Shown: positions 1-5,915 of the stretch, piece by piece
Position numbering within the stretch: the first letter of the stretch is position 1
Layout: every line of letters starts with the position of its first letter
Assembly (NCBI GenBank): GCA_026002265.1
Contig: BOBG01000074.1
Span: 1 to 10,147, forward strand
Reading direction: 5' to 3'
Source: Spirochaetia bacterium
GTDB lineage: Bacteria > Spirochaetota > Spirochaetia > Treponematales > Breznakiellaceae
DNA: 10,147 nt
The notes under the pieces: generated by a model
The model's input: the letters and a program-made list of their open reading frames with translations, nothing else
Database searches by the model: none
What the model was told of the DNA's origin: nothing
Translations under genes and position numbers: made by a program

Positions 1-108
1 GAATAACATCCATCGTATTCACGGACATCTGTGGGGTGACCGCTTCTGGTGCCGGCGGATACGCGATGATGCAGACTTTTTGACTGTATACAAGTACATT
101 GATGAGAA
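1..108 (+). repeat. Inverted repeat, left copy (transposase fragment)
   Basis: Base i here pairs with base 789-i, so 1-108 equals the reverse complement of 681-788 with no mismatch in 108 bases. Identity stops at 109 (A here, C expected). The repeat runs off the left edge of the window, so its full length is unknown. The last shared bases, GATGAGAA, would also fit the natural asnS sequence (Asp-Glu-Lys before Thr-Val-Arg), so the junction may sit in a microhomology of about 8 bp. Confidence 0.95.
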
Positions 109-385
109 AACGGTTCGGGCGATGGATGTACTGGTTCCCCGGCTCGGCGAAATCATTGGCGGCAGTCAGCGTGAGGAACATTTGACAACATTGGAACAGC
201 GAATCAAAGATTCCGGTTTAGATCCTGATCAATACCGATGGTATTTGGATTTGCGGCGTTATGGTACGGTTCCACATTCCGGTTTCGGCGTTGGTTTTGA
301 GCGACTGGTTCAATATGTCACTGGTATGGCAAATATTCGCGATGTGATACCATACCCTCGAACAGCCGGCCAGGCTGAATTTTAA
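2..385 (+). CDS. asnS: Asparaginyl-tRNA synthetase, C-terminal part, fused to a transposase fragment (partial)
   Basis: From about base 101 the frame encodes the C-terminal ~95 residues of a class II asparaginyl-tRNA synthetase, the cytoplasmic enzyme that charges tRNA-Asn. Visible family signatures are [22 protein letters not shown], the [13 protein letters not shown] stretch, and class II motif 3 GFGVGFERL followed by [11 protein letters not shown], then a stop at 383-385. The family is normally about 430-470 residues, so most of the enzyme is absent. Instead, bases 2-106 read in the same frame as transposase sequence ([12 protein letters not shown], then [11 protein letters not shown]) and are an exact inverted copy of the transposase gene at 681-788. 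The open frame is continuous across the junction but cannot make a working synthetase. The C-terminal identity is very secure. Whether the fusion exists in the genome is doubtful. Confidence 0.9.
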   Translation, partial: NNIHRIHGHLWGDRFWCRRIRDDADFLTVYKYIDEKTVRAMDVLVPRLGEIIGGSQREEHLTTLEQRIKDSGLDPDQYRWYLDLRRYGTVPHSGFGVGFERLVQYVTGMANIRDVIPYPRTAGQAEF

Positions 386-410
386 GACAGGGAGCCTCAC
401 CTTCCTCACG

Positions 411-458
411 GTGCAAACCGGAAGAATGAGCAACGAGGAGACCCGGCTGCACTTTTTT
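411..458 (+). terminator. Candidate rho-independent terminator after asnS
   Basis: GTGCAAACCGG (411-421) can pair imperfectly with CCGGCTGCAC (443-452), and six T residues follow at 453-458. It lies 25 bp after the asnS stop codon. The loop is long (about 21 nt) and the stem carries a one-base bulge, so the call is moderate. Confidence 0.45.
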
Positions 459-517
459 GCTTACACTGAGCCGCCGGATTAGTGAACAGATGCCGGAATC
501 AGCAGATTCGCCGAGAA

Positions 518-1054
518 TCAGTGCGAGGGAGAAGGAATAGGGACAGTCCCATGCTGCGGCAATGCAGCCACTACCCACCCCGGCGCATCAGCCACGATTA
601 GTGTAATTCCCTGTTGATGGTGAAATAATCCGCCAAATTCCCACAGCCACGCTTCCGTGACCAGCCCAGCCTGTAACGGGTTCTCATCAATGTACTTGTA
701 TACAGTCAAAAAGTCTGCATCATCGCGTATCCGCCGGCACCAGAAGCGGTCACCCCACAGATGTCCGTGAATACGATGGATGTTATTCCAGCGGATGGCA
801 TAAACCATCTTGATCCATTTTATTATATCAGAAAGGCTGACGCCGACAGCCGGCTGGATCAAGAAATGGAAATGATTATCCATAATACAAAAGTTCCAGA
901 GAGTAAAGGCATACTTATCTTTCGCCTCTGCAATGACTGTGATGAACAGACGTTTCATTTCTTTTTGGTAGAGTTCGAGAGTGCGCCGGTTAATTTCAGA
1001 AGTGACATGGTAACGAGAGCCGTCAGAGGTATCTCCGCGGTTTCTTCTAGGCAT
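518..1054 (-). CDS. REP-associated tyrosine transposase (RAYT, Y1/IS200-like HUH domain)
   Basis: A 178-residue protein with the marks of the RAYT/TnpA_REP group: RYHVTS near the N-terminus (14-19), the HUH metal-binding motif as NHFHFLI (H61, H63), GHLWGDRF (97-104), and YKYIDENPLQAGLV (119-132) carrying the likely catalytic tyrosine (Y121, or Y119). Such enzymes nick and join single-stranded DNA at REP palindromes through a 5'-phosphotyrosine intermediate. I chose the ATG at 1054 because AAGGAG precedes it at good spacing. An upstream in-frame start near 1162 would add 36 residues unlike the family. The last residues (HGTVP) are encoded by the GGGACAGTCCC palindrome, so the gene runs into its own presumptive target sequence. 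It separates asnS from dtd and reads against both. The protein looks intact. Confidence 0.88.
   Translation of the reverse strand: MPRRNRGDTSDGSRYHVTSEINRRTLELYQKEMKRLFITVIAEAKDKYAFTLWNFCIMDNHFHFLIQPAVGVSLSDIIKWIKMVYAIRWNNIHRIHGHLWGDRFWCRRIRDDADFLTVYKYIDENPLQAGLVTEAWLWEFGGLFHHQQGITLIVADAPGWVVAALPQHGTVPIPSPSH
540..550. repeat. REP-like palindrome, left of the transposase
   Basis: GGGACAGTCCC is a perfect 5-1-5 palindrome at the 3' end of the transposase gene. A second small hairpin, GCTGC-GGCAAT-GCAGC, follows at 553-568. The core recurs at 1141-1155 in the same orientation (central A on the + strand in both), so the transposase gene is bracketed by two direct copies of the palindrome. Confidence 0.7.
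681..788 (-). repeat. Inverted repeat, right copy (inside the intact transposase gene)
   Basis: This is the partner of the repeat at 1-108, lying within the middle of the intact transposase gene. It codes for residues from about N90 to N125, including the presumed catalytic tyrosine region. The arms are separated by 572 bp (109-680) that hold the asnS tail and the transposase C-terminus. Confidence 0.95.
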
Positions 1055-1140
1055 AAAAAGCTCCTTGTTCAAAGTTGTATAGAAGAAGTACGGTGCGAAG
1101 TGTAGATTTTGATTCGGTAGTGGTGAAAAAAAGGGAAAAA

Positions 1141-1155
1141 AGGGGACAGTCCCCT
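1141..1155. repeat. REP-like palindrome, right of the transposase, in the dtd leader
   Basis: AGGGGACAGTCCCCT is a perfect palindrome with 7-bp arms and a central A. It lies 9 bp before the dtd Shine-Dalgarno and upstream of the transposase start on the other strand. Palindromes of the GGGGACAGTCCCC type are commonly seen beside RAYT genes in bacterial genomes (general knowledge, no search done). Confidence 0.75.
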
Positions 1156-1178
1156 GATCCAAATGGAGGAAAACAACA

Positions 1179-1628
1179 ATGCGAGCTGTGATTCAACGGA
1201 TAAAAAATGTACAGGTGTATGTCGAGAAAATCATTTCTGGGGCAATTGGTACCGGACTTTTGGTATATTTATGCGCTGCGCCTGGCGATACTGAGGATGA
1301 CGTCCGGTATATGGCGGAAAAAATCAGTACTATGCGGATCTTCCCGGATAGTGCCGGGAAAATGAATCGTTCTGTGGTTGATAGCGGGGGGTCAGTGATG
1401 GTTGTATCGCAATTCACTCTACTTGCTGATGCCCGTGCTGGCCGGCGTCCTTCGTTCAGTGGGGCCGCGGAGCCGGATACCGCGAGACAACTCTACGAAT
1501 CTTTTGTGAACCATATCCGGGAGCGAGGGCTTTCATGTGAAACCGGTGTTTTCGGTGCTAACATGGAAGTCCATTCTATAAATGACGGTCCGGTTACGAT
1601 TCTGCTCGATTCCCGGAAACCGCTCTAA
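1179..1628 (+). CDS. dtd: D-aminoacyl-tRNA deacylase (Dtd)
   Basis: A 149-residue protein, full length for the family. Dtd hydrolyses D-aminoacyl-tRNAs, such as D-Tyr-tRNA, and so keeps D-amino acids out of proteins; it acts as a cytoplasmic homodimer. The two defining motifs are present: SQFTL (77-81) and NDGPVT (135-140, the GP-containing cis-proline motif). MRAVIQR at the N-terminus, GRRPSFSGAA (88-97) and ETGVFGANM (121-129) are also typical. The ATG at 1179 is preceded by GGAGG with 9-nt spacing. Position 15-19 reads VEKII, where most relatives have a D/E-G-type turn, a minor deviation. The 3' end overlaps folP, which runs the opposite way, by 35 bp. The 5' leader carries the transposase-associated palindrome. 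Confidence 0.95.
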   Translation: MRAVIQRIKNVQVYVEKIISGAIGTGLLVYLCAAPGDTEDDVRYMAEKISTMRIFPDSAGKMNRSVVDSGGSVMVVSQFTLLADARAGRRPSFSGAAEPDTARQLYESFVNHIRERGLSCETGVFGANMEVHSINDGPVTILLDSRKPL

Positions 1629-2427
1629 ATGCATGAATCATTTTTGCTGCATCAACTGATTCGTGGACATCATGAACCCGGATAATATCCGCACCACAGA
1701 ACATCGCAACTGCTGTCGAGGCTAGTGTTCCGGATAGGCGGTCAGGAATGGAGCGCCCGGTAATGTCTCCAATAAATGTTTTCCGGGAAAGTCCCACGAG
1801 AACCGGATATCCAAGCGCCCGGATCGATTCTAAATTTCGTATGAGTGTAAGATTATCATAAGTCCTTTTACCAAAACCAATTCCCGGATCAAGAATGATA
1901 TGTTCATGGGGAATTCCGGCCGATTCCGCACGAGCAGCAGCAGAACGCAGGTACTCACTCACTTCAAAAAGCACATCATTGTAATGAGGCGAATCCTGCA
2001 TTGTGTGCGGATTCCCTTTTTTATGCATTACAATAAAACCCGCCTTATAGTGAGCGCACAGTTCAACCATTTCCGGATCGTCTTCCCCCGCGGAAATATC
2101 GTTGATAATGTCTGCTCCGGATTCCAATGCGGCTTTGGCAACAGCTGCTTTTCGAGTATCCACAGAAACCGGAACCTTAGAGTGCTGCCGGAATTCTGCA
2201 ATCACCGGTATCAGCCGTTCCATTTCTTCCTCAACGGAAATGTAGTGCGCGCCTGGACGGCTTGACTCCGCTCCAAAGTCAATGATTGCTGCACCGTCTG
2301 CCTCTGCTTGAAGTGCTTTTTTCACTGCGGCAGTGCCGCTCGCCCGGCTTGGTGCATAAAATGAATCGTCATTGCAGTTGATAATTGCCATAACGAGTGC
2401 AGGCCCAGAATAATCGAGTTGATACAC
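1594..2427 (-). CDS. folP: Dihydropteroate synthase
   Basis: A 277-residue TIM-barrel enzyme that joins 6-hydroxymethyl-dihydropterin pyrophosphate and p-aminobenzoate in folate synthesis. Signatures in order: NCNDDSF (17-23, loop 1, normally N-x-TPDSF), DFGAESSRPGA (50-60, loop 2), SVDTRK (88-93), IND (108-110), LDPGIGFGK (179-187), GLSRKTFIG (212-220) and RVHDV (250-254). Loop 1 is unusual, with Asn-Asp replacing Thr-Pro, and loop 2 has Ser where many enzymes have Thr in ESTRPGA. Both loops line the active site. The start is a GTG at 2427 with no Shine-Dalgarno. No other ATG/GTG/TTG start lies upstream before a stop at 2473-2475, and the next Met (residue 13) would cut into the first strand. 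A strong promoter directly abuts this GTG. The 3' end overlaps dtd convergently. Confidence 0.94.
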   Translation of the reverse strand: MYQLDYSGPALVMAIINCNDDSFYAPSRASGTAAVKKALQAEADGAAIIDFGAESSRPGAHYISVEEEMERLIPVIAEFRQHSKVPVSVDTRKAAVAKAALESGADIINDISAGEDDPEMVELCAHYKAGFIVMHKKGNPHTMQDSPHYNDVLFEVSEYLRSAAARAESAGIPHEHIILDPGIGFGKRTYDNLTLIRNLESIRALGYPVLVGLSRKTFIGDITGRSIPDRLSGTLASTAVAMFCGADIIRVHDVHESVDAAKMIHAFRAVSGNRAES

Positions 2428-2433
2428 AAAAAA

Positions 2434-2462
2434 AATATAAAAAAAGAAATAACGTCTGTCTA
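2434..2462 (-). promoter_or_regulatory. Near-consensus sigma-70 promoter for folP
   Basis: On the minus strand, TAGACA (2462-2457), a 17-bp spacer and TATATT (2439-2434) match the -35 and -10 hexamers at 5 of 6 positions each. Six T residues follow the -10 box, then the GTG start at 2427. The first purine after the -10 is the G of GTG, at the usual initiation distance, so the transcript would begin at or next to the start codon. Confidence 0.6.
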
Positions 2463-2487
2463 GCCGGTAGGCCTAATAAACATTAGA

Positions 2488-3123
2488 ATGGTGTTAATGA
2501 AAATACCGGAAAAATTTGTATCCAGACTTCTCATGAGTATCTTCGGCGACCTTGTGATCGCACTCGGCTGCGCTTTTATCAGATTTTCCGATTTTGGAAC
2601 CGATCCTTACACGAGCATGAACCTTGGAATTAAAGACGCACTTGGAATGAGTTTAGGTGTGTGGCAATTGTTGATGAATTGTGTCGTTATTATTTGGGTT
2701 TTTTTTGCTGACCGCCGCAAGATCAACATTGGAACCATCTTTAATATGGCCGGTATTGGTTTTATGTCAGATTTTCTCCTCTATTATATAATCGAACCGC
2801 TGTTTGGAATAGAAGGAACGCTGCTGATAAGAATTATTGCTCTCATATTTTCGGTACTTGCAATAGCTGTCGGACTAGTACTCTATGTAGATGCAGACCT
2901 TGGAATTGCACCCTACGATGCTATTGCTGTCATTATCAGTGAAAAACTTAAGAAACCGCAGCGCTACCGCTGGTACCGAATGGCAACGGATTTTGTATGT
3001 GTTATCATCAGTTTTATTTTCAAAGGTCCGCTCGGTATCGGCACACTATTTGTGGCTTTTTGTACCGGTCCGCTTGCAGCATTACTCCGGAACTTGTTTT
3101 ATGGTCGAAAGATTCCGCATTAA
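2488..3123 (+). CDS. YczE/YitT-like integral membrane protein
   Basis: A 211-residue polytopic membrane protein of the YczE-like family (COG2364 type; function not established). Two internally similar motifs are visible, one in each half: FGTDPYTSMNLGI (about 36-48) and ADLGIAPYDAIAVII (about 136-150), each following a hydrophobic helix, which suggests an internal duplication. Hydrophobic stretches near 12-31, 52-73, 80-103, 112-135 and 165-200 indicate five or six membrane helices, with GIGTLFVAFCTGPL near the C-terminus as in relatives. There is no clear ribosome binding site before the ATG at 2488. An ATG at 2497 is an alternative start that costs three residues. The gene is divergent from folP across 60 bp, and hflC follows on the same strand 48 bp after the stop. 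Confidence 0.82.
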   Translation: MVLMKIPEKFVSRLLMSIFGDLVIALGCAFIRFSDFGTDPYTSMNLGIKDALGMSLGVWQLLMNCVVIIWVFFADRRKINIGTIFNMAGIGFMSDFLLYYIIEPLFGIEGTLLIRIIALIFSVLAIAVGLVLYVDADLGIAPYDAIAVIISEKLKKPQRYRWYRMATDFVCVIISFIFKGPLGIGTLFVAFCTGPLAALLRNLFYGRKIPH

Positions 3124-3140
3124 ATATTAGTATGAGTTAT

Positions 3141-3175
3141 AAAGGAGGCCGGTTTTAATGCCGGAATGTGTATGA
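3141..3175 (+). promoter_or_regulatory. Strong Shine-Dalgarno plus five-codon mini-ORF coupled to hflC
   Basis: AAAGGAGG (3141-3148) is a near-perfect ribosome binding site. At ideal spacing (9 nt) it serves an ATG at 3158 that opens a mini-ORF reading Met-Pro-Glu-Cys-Val-stop, ending at 3175. The stop TGA overlaps the hflC ATG at 3172 as ATGA. The distance from the SD to the hflC ATG is 23 nt (17 nt to the ATG at 3166), too far for normal use. Translational coupling is the inference. Confidence 0.35.
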
Positions 3176-4119
3176 AAAAAACAGTGGTTATTCTTGGTAT
3201 TATATGCGCGGCAATTATTGCTGTGGCTGTACTTGGTCCTTTTTATGTCATTGATGAAGGGGAACAAGCTGCTATTGTGCAGTGGGGACAAATTGTCCGG
3301 GTTGTCACTGACGCCGGTTTGCATTTTAAAGCCCCCTTTATTGATACGGTCGTACGTTACCCTAAACGAATTATGGCATGGGACGGTGAGCAAAAATCCA
3401 TGCCGACTCGTGAAAAACAGTATATTTGGGTCGATGTGATTGCACGGTGGAGAATTGCAGACCCGCAAAAGTTTTACGAAGCGATTTCTACTATTGACGG
3501 GGCATACTCCAAGTTGGGGGAAATCATTGACTCTGAAGTACGTACAGTGGTTGCAGAAAATTATCTCCGGGAAACAGTCCGTAATTCCAATATTATTATG
3601 GAGACGAATATTGAAATTGATCCTGATACTCCGGTTATTGTGCAGCCCGGATCCAGTTATGAGCCTATCTCACGTGGCCGGCGTCAATTAGCCGAAGAGA
3701 TTCTCGCCCGTTCCCGTACAATGGTTCCGGAGTACGGCATAGAATTAATTGATGTTGTTACACGGCAAATCCGGTATTCTGACGAATTAACCCAAAGTGT
3801 ATATGCTCGTATGATCAAGGAACGTAACCAAATAGCTCAAGCATTTCGGTCAGACGGAGAGGGAAAAAAGGCTGAATGGATGGGGCGAATGGACAACGAG
3901 CGCCGGTCAATTCTCTCTGCTGCGTACGAGCAATCCCAGACGATCCGGGGTAAAGCTGACGCTGAAGCAACAGCGATCTATGCCGAATCCTACACAAAAG
4001 ACCCTGCTTTTTTTGATTTTTGGCGGGCAACAGAATCCTACCGGACAACACTGCCGAATTTTGAGAAAACCTTGTCAACCGACATGAATTACTTTAAGTA
4101 TTTGTATTCACCGAATTAA
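3172..4119 (+). CDS. hflC: HflC-type SPFH/band-7 membrane protein
   Basis: A 315-residue HflC-like protein. HflC normally pairs with HflK in a large membrane assembly around the FtsH protease and modulates its activity. The N-terminus is one membrane helix (about residues 4-26, KKTVVILG to GPFYVI), followed by the SPFH domain: DEGEQAAIVQWGQ, GLHFKAPFIDTVVRYPKR, then WVDVIARWRIADPQKFY. A coiled-coil region includes MIKERNQIAQAFRSDGEGKKAEW, and the tail FFDFWRATESYRTT to FKYLYSPN is typical of HflC. The length fits the family. An in-frame ATG at 3166 (two residues longer) is the alternative start. I chose 3172 because it overlaps the mini-ORF stop. hflK is not upstream; a YczE-like gene stands in its place. 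Confidence 0.88.
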   Translation: MKKTVVILGIICAAIIAVAVLGPFYVIDEGEQAAIVQWGQIVRVVTDAGLHFKAPFIDTVVRYPKRIMAWDGEQKSMPTREKQYIWVDVIARWRIADPQKFYEAISTIDGAYSKLGEIIDSEVRTVVAENYLRETVRNSNIIMETNIEIDPDTPVIVQPGSSYEPISRGRRQLAEEILARSRTMVPEYGIELIDVVTRQIRYSDELTQSVYARMIKERNQIAQAFRSDGEGKKAEWMGRMDNERRSILSAAYEQSQTIRGKADAEATAIYAESYTKDPAFFDFWRATESYRTTLPNFEKTLSTDMNYFKYLYSPN

Positions 4120-4147
4120 CCTTGGTGCATACTGGATTCCAGCCAAC

Positions 4148-4172
4148 GGCTCAGGTTTTTCTCGACTGAGCC
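4148..4172. other. Hairpin between convergent hflC and thioesterase genes
   Basis: GGCTCAG (4148-4154) and CTGAGCC (4166-4172) form a perfect 7-bp stem with an 11-nt loop that includes the thioesterase stop codon. It lies just after the hflC stop. Neither strand has a T-run after it, so it is a weak candidate for a two-way terminator or a 3'-end stabiliser. Confidence 0.35.
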
Positions 4173-4540
4173 TTGACCAGAAATAACGCATTATCAATGA
4201 TAAACCGGGTATGGGTGCCTTCTCCGACTTTTCCGGCTGCATCATAAGCTTCAACCCGGAACGACAGCCGGTTTTTGTTTATCCCGATCAATTCCCCAAC
4301 TGCTGTGACAGTTGCACCGAGCGGGGACGGTGCAATATGCCTAATTTCAACACTTCCGCCGACAGACGAGGAGCCGGCCGGTATACAGCCTTCAAGCGCA
4401 ACAACACAAGCCTCTTCCATAAGTGCAATAAGTGACGGTGTTGCAAATATATCCAGGCCTCCGCTTCCCAATGCGCTTGCAGTATTTTTTAGGGTGACAA
4501 GTACTGATTTTTCACCCCGTGCGCCGATTGCAATGTCCAT
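4151..4540 (-). CDS. FlK-like hotdog-fold acyl-CoA thioesterase
   Basis: A 129-residue single-domain hotdog protein resembling the fluoroacetyl-CoA thioesterase (FlK) family. Conserved blocks are NTASALGSGGLDIFATPSLIALMEEAC (20-45), EIRHIAPSPLGATV (65-78), LSFRVEAYDAAGKVGEGTHTRFII (92-115). Comparing with FlK from memory, its catalytic Thr42, Glu50 and His76 correspond at a constant offset of 8 to T34, E42 and H68 here, so the triad is kept. The FlK gate Phe36 corresponds to a glycine (G28), so this is unlikely to be specific for fluoroacetyl-CoA. The true substrate cannot be read from the sequence. The ATG at 4540 has an AAAGGAG site 5-6 nt upstream. The gene is transcribed against hflC with 31 bp between the stops. 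Confidence 0.85.
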   Translation of the reverse strand: MDIAIGARGEKSVLVTLKNTASALGSGGLDIFATPSLIALMEEACVVALEGCIPAGSSSVGGSVEIRHIAPSPLGATVTAVGELIGINKNRLSFRVEAYDAAGKVGEGTHTRFIIDNALFLVKAQSRKT

Positions 4541-4590
4541 GACTACTCCTTTACTTTTTTATCATTCTACTTTTTTTCTTATTATTTGAC

Positions 4591-4619
4591 CAGACTGCCT
4601 GAATGTATAGAACAGTCTG
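4591..4619. other. Small hairpin upstream of the thioesterase gene
   Basis: CAGACTG (4591-4597) and CAGTCTG (4613-4619) form a perfect 7-bp inverted repeat with a 15-nt spacer, 51 bp upstream of the thioesterase start. It could be an operator or an RNA stem; nothing else supports a role. Confidence 0.3.
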
Positions 4620-4680
4620 TATCAAAAAGCTTGACAAGGGGAATCGTTTTTGTTAGCTTTCCGAAATTAAAGGAAGGAAC

Positions 4681-4695
4681 CGGCTTCACGAGCCG
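4681..4695 (-). terminator. Weak terminator-like hairpin after the lipid kinase gene
   Basis: On the minus strand, about 50 bp past the kinase stop, CGGCT-CGTGA-AGCCG forms a 5-bp stem followed by the pyrimidine-rich run GGTTCCTTCCTTTAATTT. The tail is only moderately T-rich, so termination is uncertain. Confidence 0.35.
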
Positions 4696-4743
4696 AGTGT
4701 CTGCTATTAGCCTGCCAACGAATTAATATAAACGCCCCGTATG

Positions 4744-5859
4744 TTACCGTCTGCGCCAATCGCGGCCGGAACTATCTTGTAGAATGGGAATAACCGGTTC
4801 TGTCAACTCCATTACGGCTGGATAGTCCTCTGGGTTAATGAGGACTGTTTCACCATCCATTTGTGCAAGAATCGGATATTTTCCCTTGAATTCGATCCGG
4901 TGTGCATTAAAAACAGTCGATTCAGGCTTGTCAATGTGGGTACCGATGCTGATCTGTTCCTTCATCACAATCTTTCTGAACACCGACATCTGCCGGATAA
5001 CACACACATTCCGATCATCAGGTAACACCCAGTTGTGTGAACCGTAGGTCCTATGTCCAGTTGGACCCATTGCCATGAGGAGTGTATTTTGTTTGAGCGA
5101 TTGCACATTCTTCCCAGCTTCATCAAAAGCCTCTATTTCCATTGGGCCGACCTTGTAAATCCGGTCATAAAAAAGCGAAGCTAAATCGACCCATAATTTA
5201 TAGGAATCACCAGGAAGATTCCCTTTCATTTTATTTGTGTTGTGAGTCACAAATGCGTCAAGCCCTACAGATAACACATTGAATGCGTAAAACGGACCTT
5301 TTCCGGGAGTGGAAGTTGAAAGACGGACCGCTCGTGCCAAGTCGATAACCGCAGGTTCAATGAGCAAATCCAACGCATGGTTTAATTCCCAAGCATCAGC
5401 TCCATCATTCCCAGTCCCCATCGGGAGCCGAAGCACTACACAAGATGAACGTACTCCGGCCGGAGCATGATATAATGTACTCAGAACTTCAAGACTGGTT
5501 CCGTCACCGCCTGAAGTTATAATCAGATGAAATGCAGTGCCGTCAATTTCTTTGATCAACGATTCTGTGATACGTTGTGCGTGCTTTGCACCAGTTGTGG
5601 GTATCAAACCGTTAATTCCAGACTGGTTTAAAGAGCTTTGTGAGGGCGCAGCATCTTTCCGGAGCGGTTTAGTAGAATTCTTACGTATACTCTCTTCTAG
5701 GTGCTTATCGTGTAAAGCCCGCCGTTTCCGGATCGTAAATCCTCCAGCCGTTGGGTTTGCAATGATTGTCCACCGGAGTGGTTTATCCGGCATCAATGTG
5801 CAATGCCGTATGATTGCCGCCATTGAATTTGCAAATCCCTCAATGTTATTATTTGCCAT
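4744..5859 (-). CDS. Diacylglycerol/sphingosine kinase-like lipid kinase
   Basis: A 371-residue member of the DAGK catalytic-domain family (YegS/LCB5-like), which uses ATP to phosphorylate a lipid hydroxyl at the membrane. Motifs: IANPTAGG (33-40, nucleotide-binding start), SGGDGTSLE (116-124, the GGDGT loop), LPMGTGNDGADA (145-156, active-site PxGTGND), and MDGE (334-337) near the C-terminus. The stretch at about 45-95 (polar, rich in Lys, Ser, Asn) is longer than the usual linker between the first two motifs. I chose the ATG at 5859 because GGAG lies 6 nt upstream. A TTG at 5883 would add eight residues but swallow that site. The natural lipid substrate cannot be assigned. It is the last minus-strand gene of this group and has a repeat-rich 5' region of its own. 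Confidence 0.88.
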   Translation of the reverse strand: MANNNIEGFANSMAAIIRHCTLMPDKPLRWTIIANPTAGGFTIRKRRALHDKHLEESIRKNSTKPLRKDAAPSQSSLNQSGINGLIPTTGAKHAQRITESLIKEIDGTAFHLIITSGGDGTSLEVLSTLYHAPAGVRSSCVVLRLPMGTGNDGADAWELNHALDLLIEPAVIDLARAVRLSTSTPGKGPFYAFNVLSVGLDAFVTHNTNKMKGNLPGDSYKLWVDLASLFYDRIYKVGPMEIEAFDEAGKNVQSLKQNTLLMAMGPTGHRTYGSHNWVLPDDRNVCVIRQMSVFRKIVMKEQISIGTHIDKPESTVFNAHRIEFKGKYPILAQMDGETVLINPEDYPAVMELTEPVIPILQDSSGRDWRRR

Positions 5860-5915
5860 TCTAAGCTCCACTATTTGACTCAACGATCAAAGGAACACAT
5901 ATTTATCTCTCCGGC

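Noticed and set aside
761..1105. A 114-codon open frame on the + strand antisense to the transposase
   Set aside because: It lies opposite the conserved HUH domain, has no recognisable motif, and lacks a good ribosome binding site. It is a shadow of the transposase frame.
1055..1162. Longer transposase start at 1162 adding 36 residues
   Set aside because: The added residues include the translated palindrome and are unlike the family, while AAGGAG lies properly before the ATG at 1054.
4631..4659. TTGACA on the + strand followed after 17 bp by TAGCTT, suggesting a promoter for a small RNA or ORF
   Set aside because: The -10 match is poor, no ORF with a start follows the nearby AAGGAAGG, and no terminator with a T-run is seen before the kinase gene.
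5860..5883. TTG start at 5883 for the lipid kinase
   Set aside because: The ATG at 5859 has GGAG at 6 nt, and the TTG lacks a ribosome binding site.
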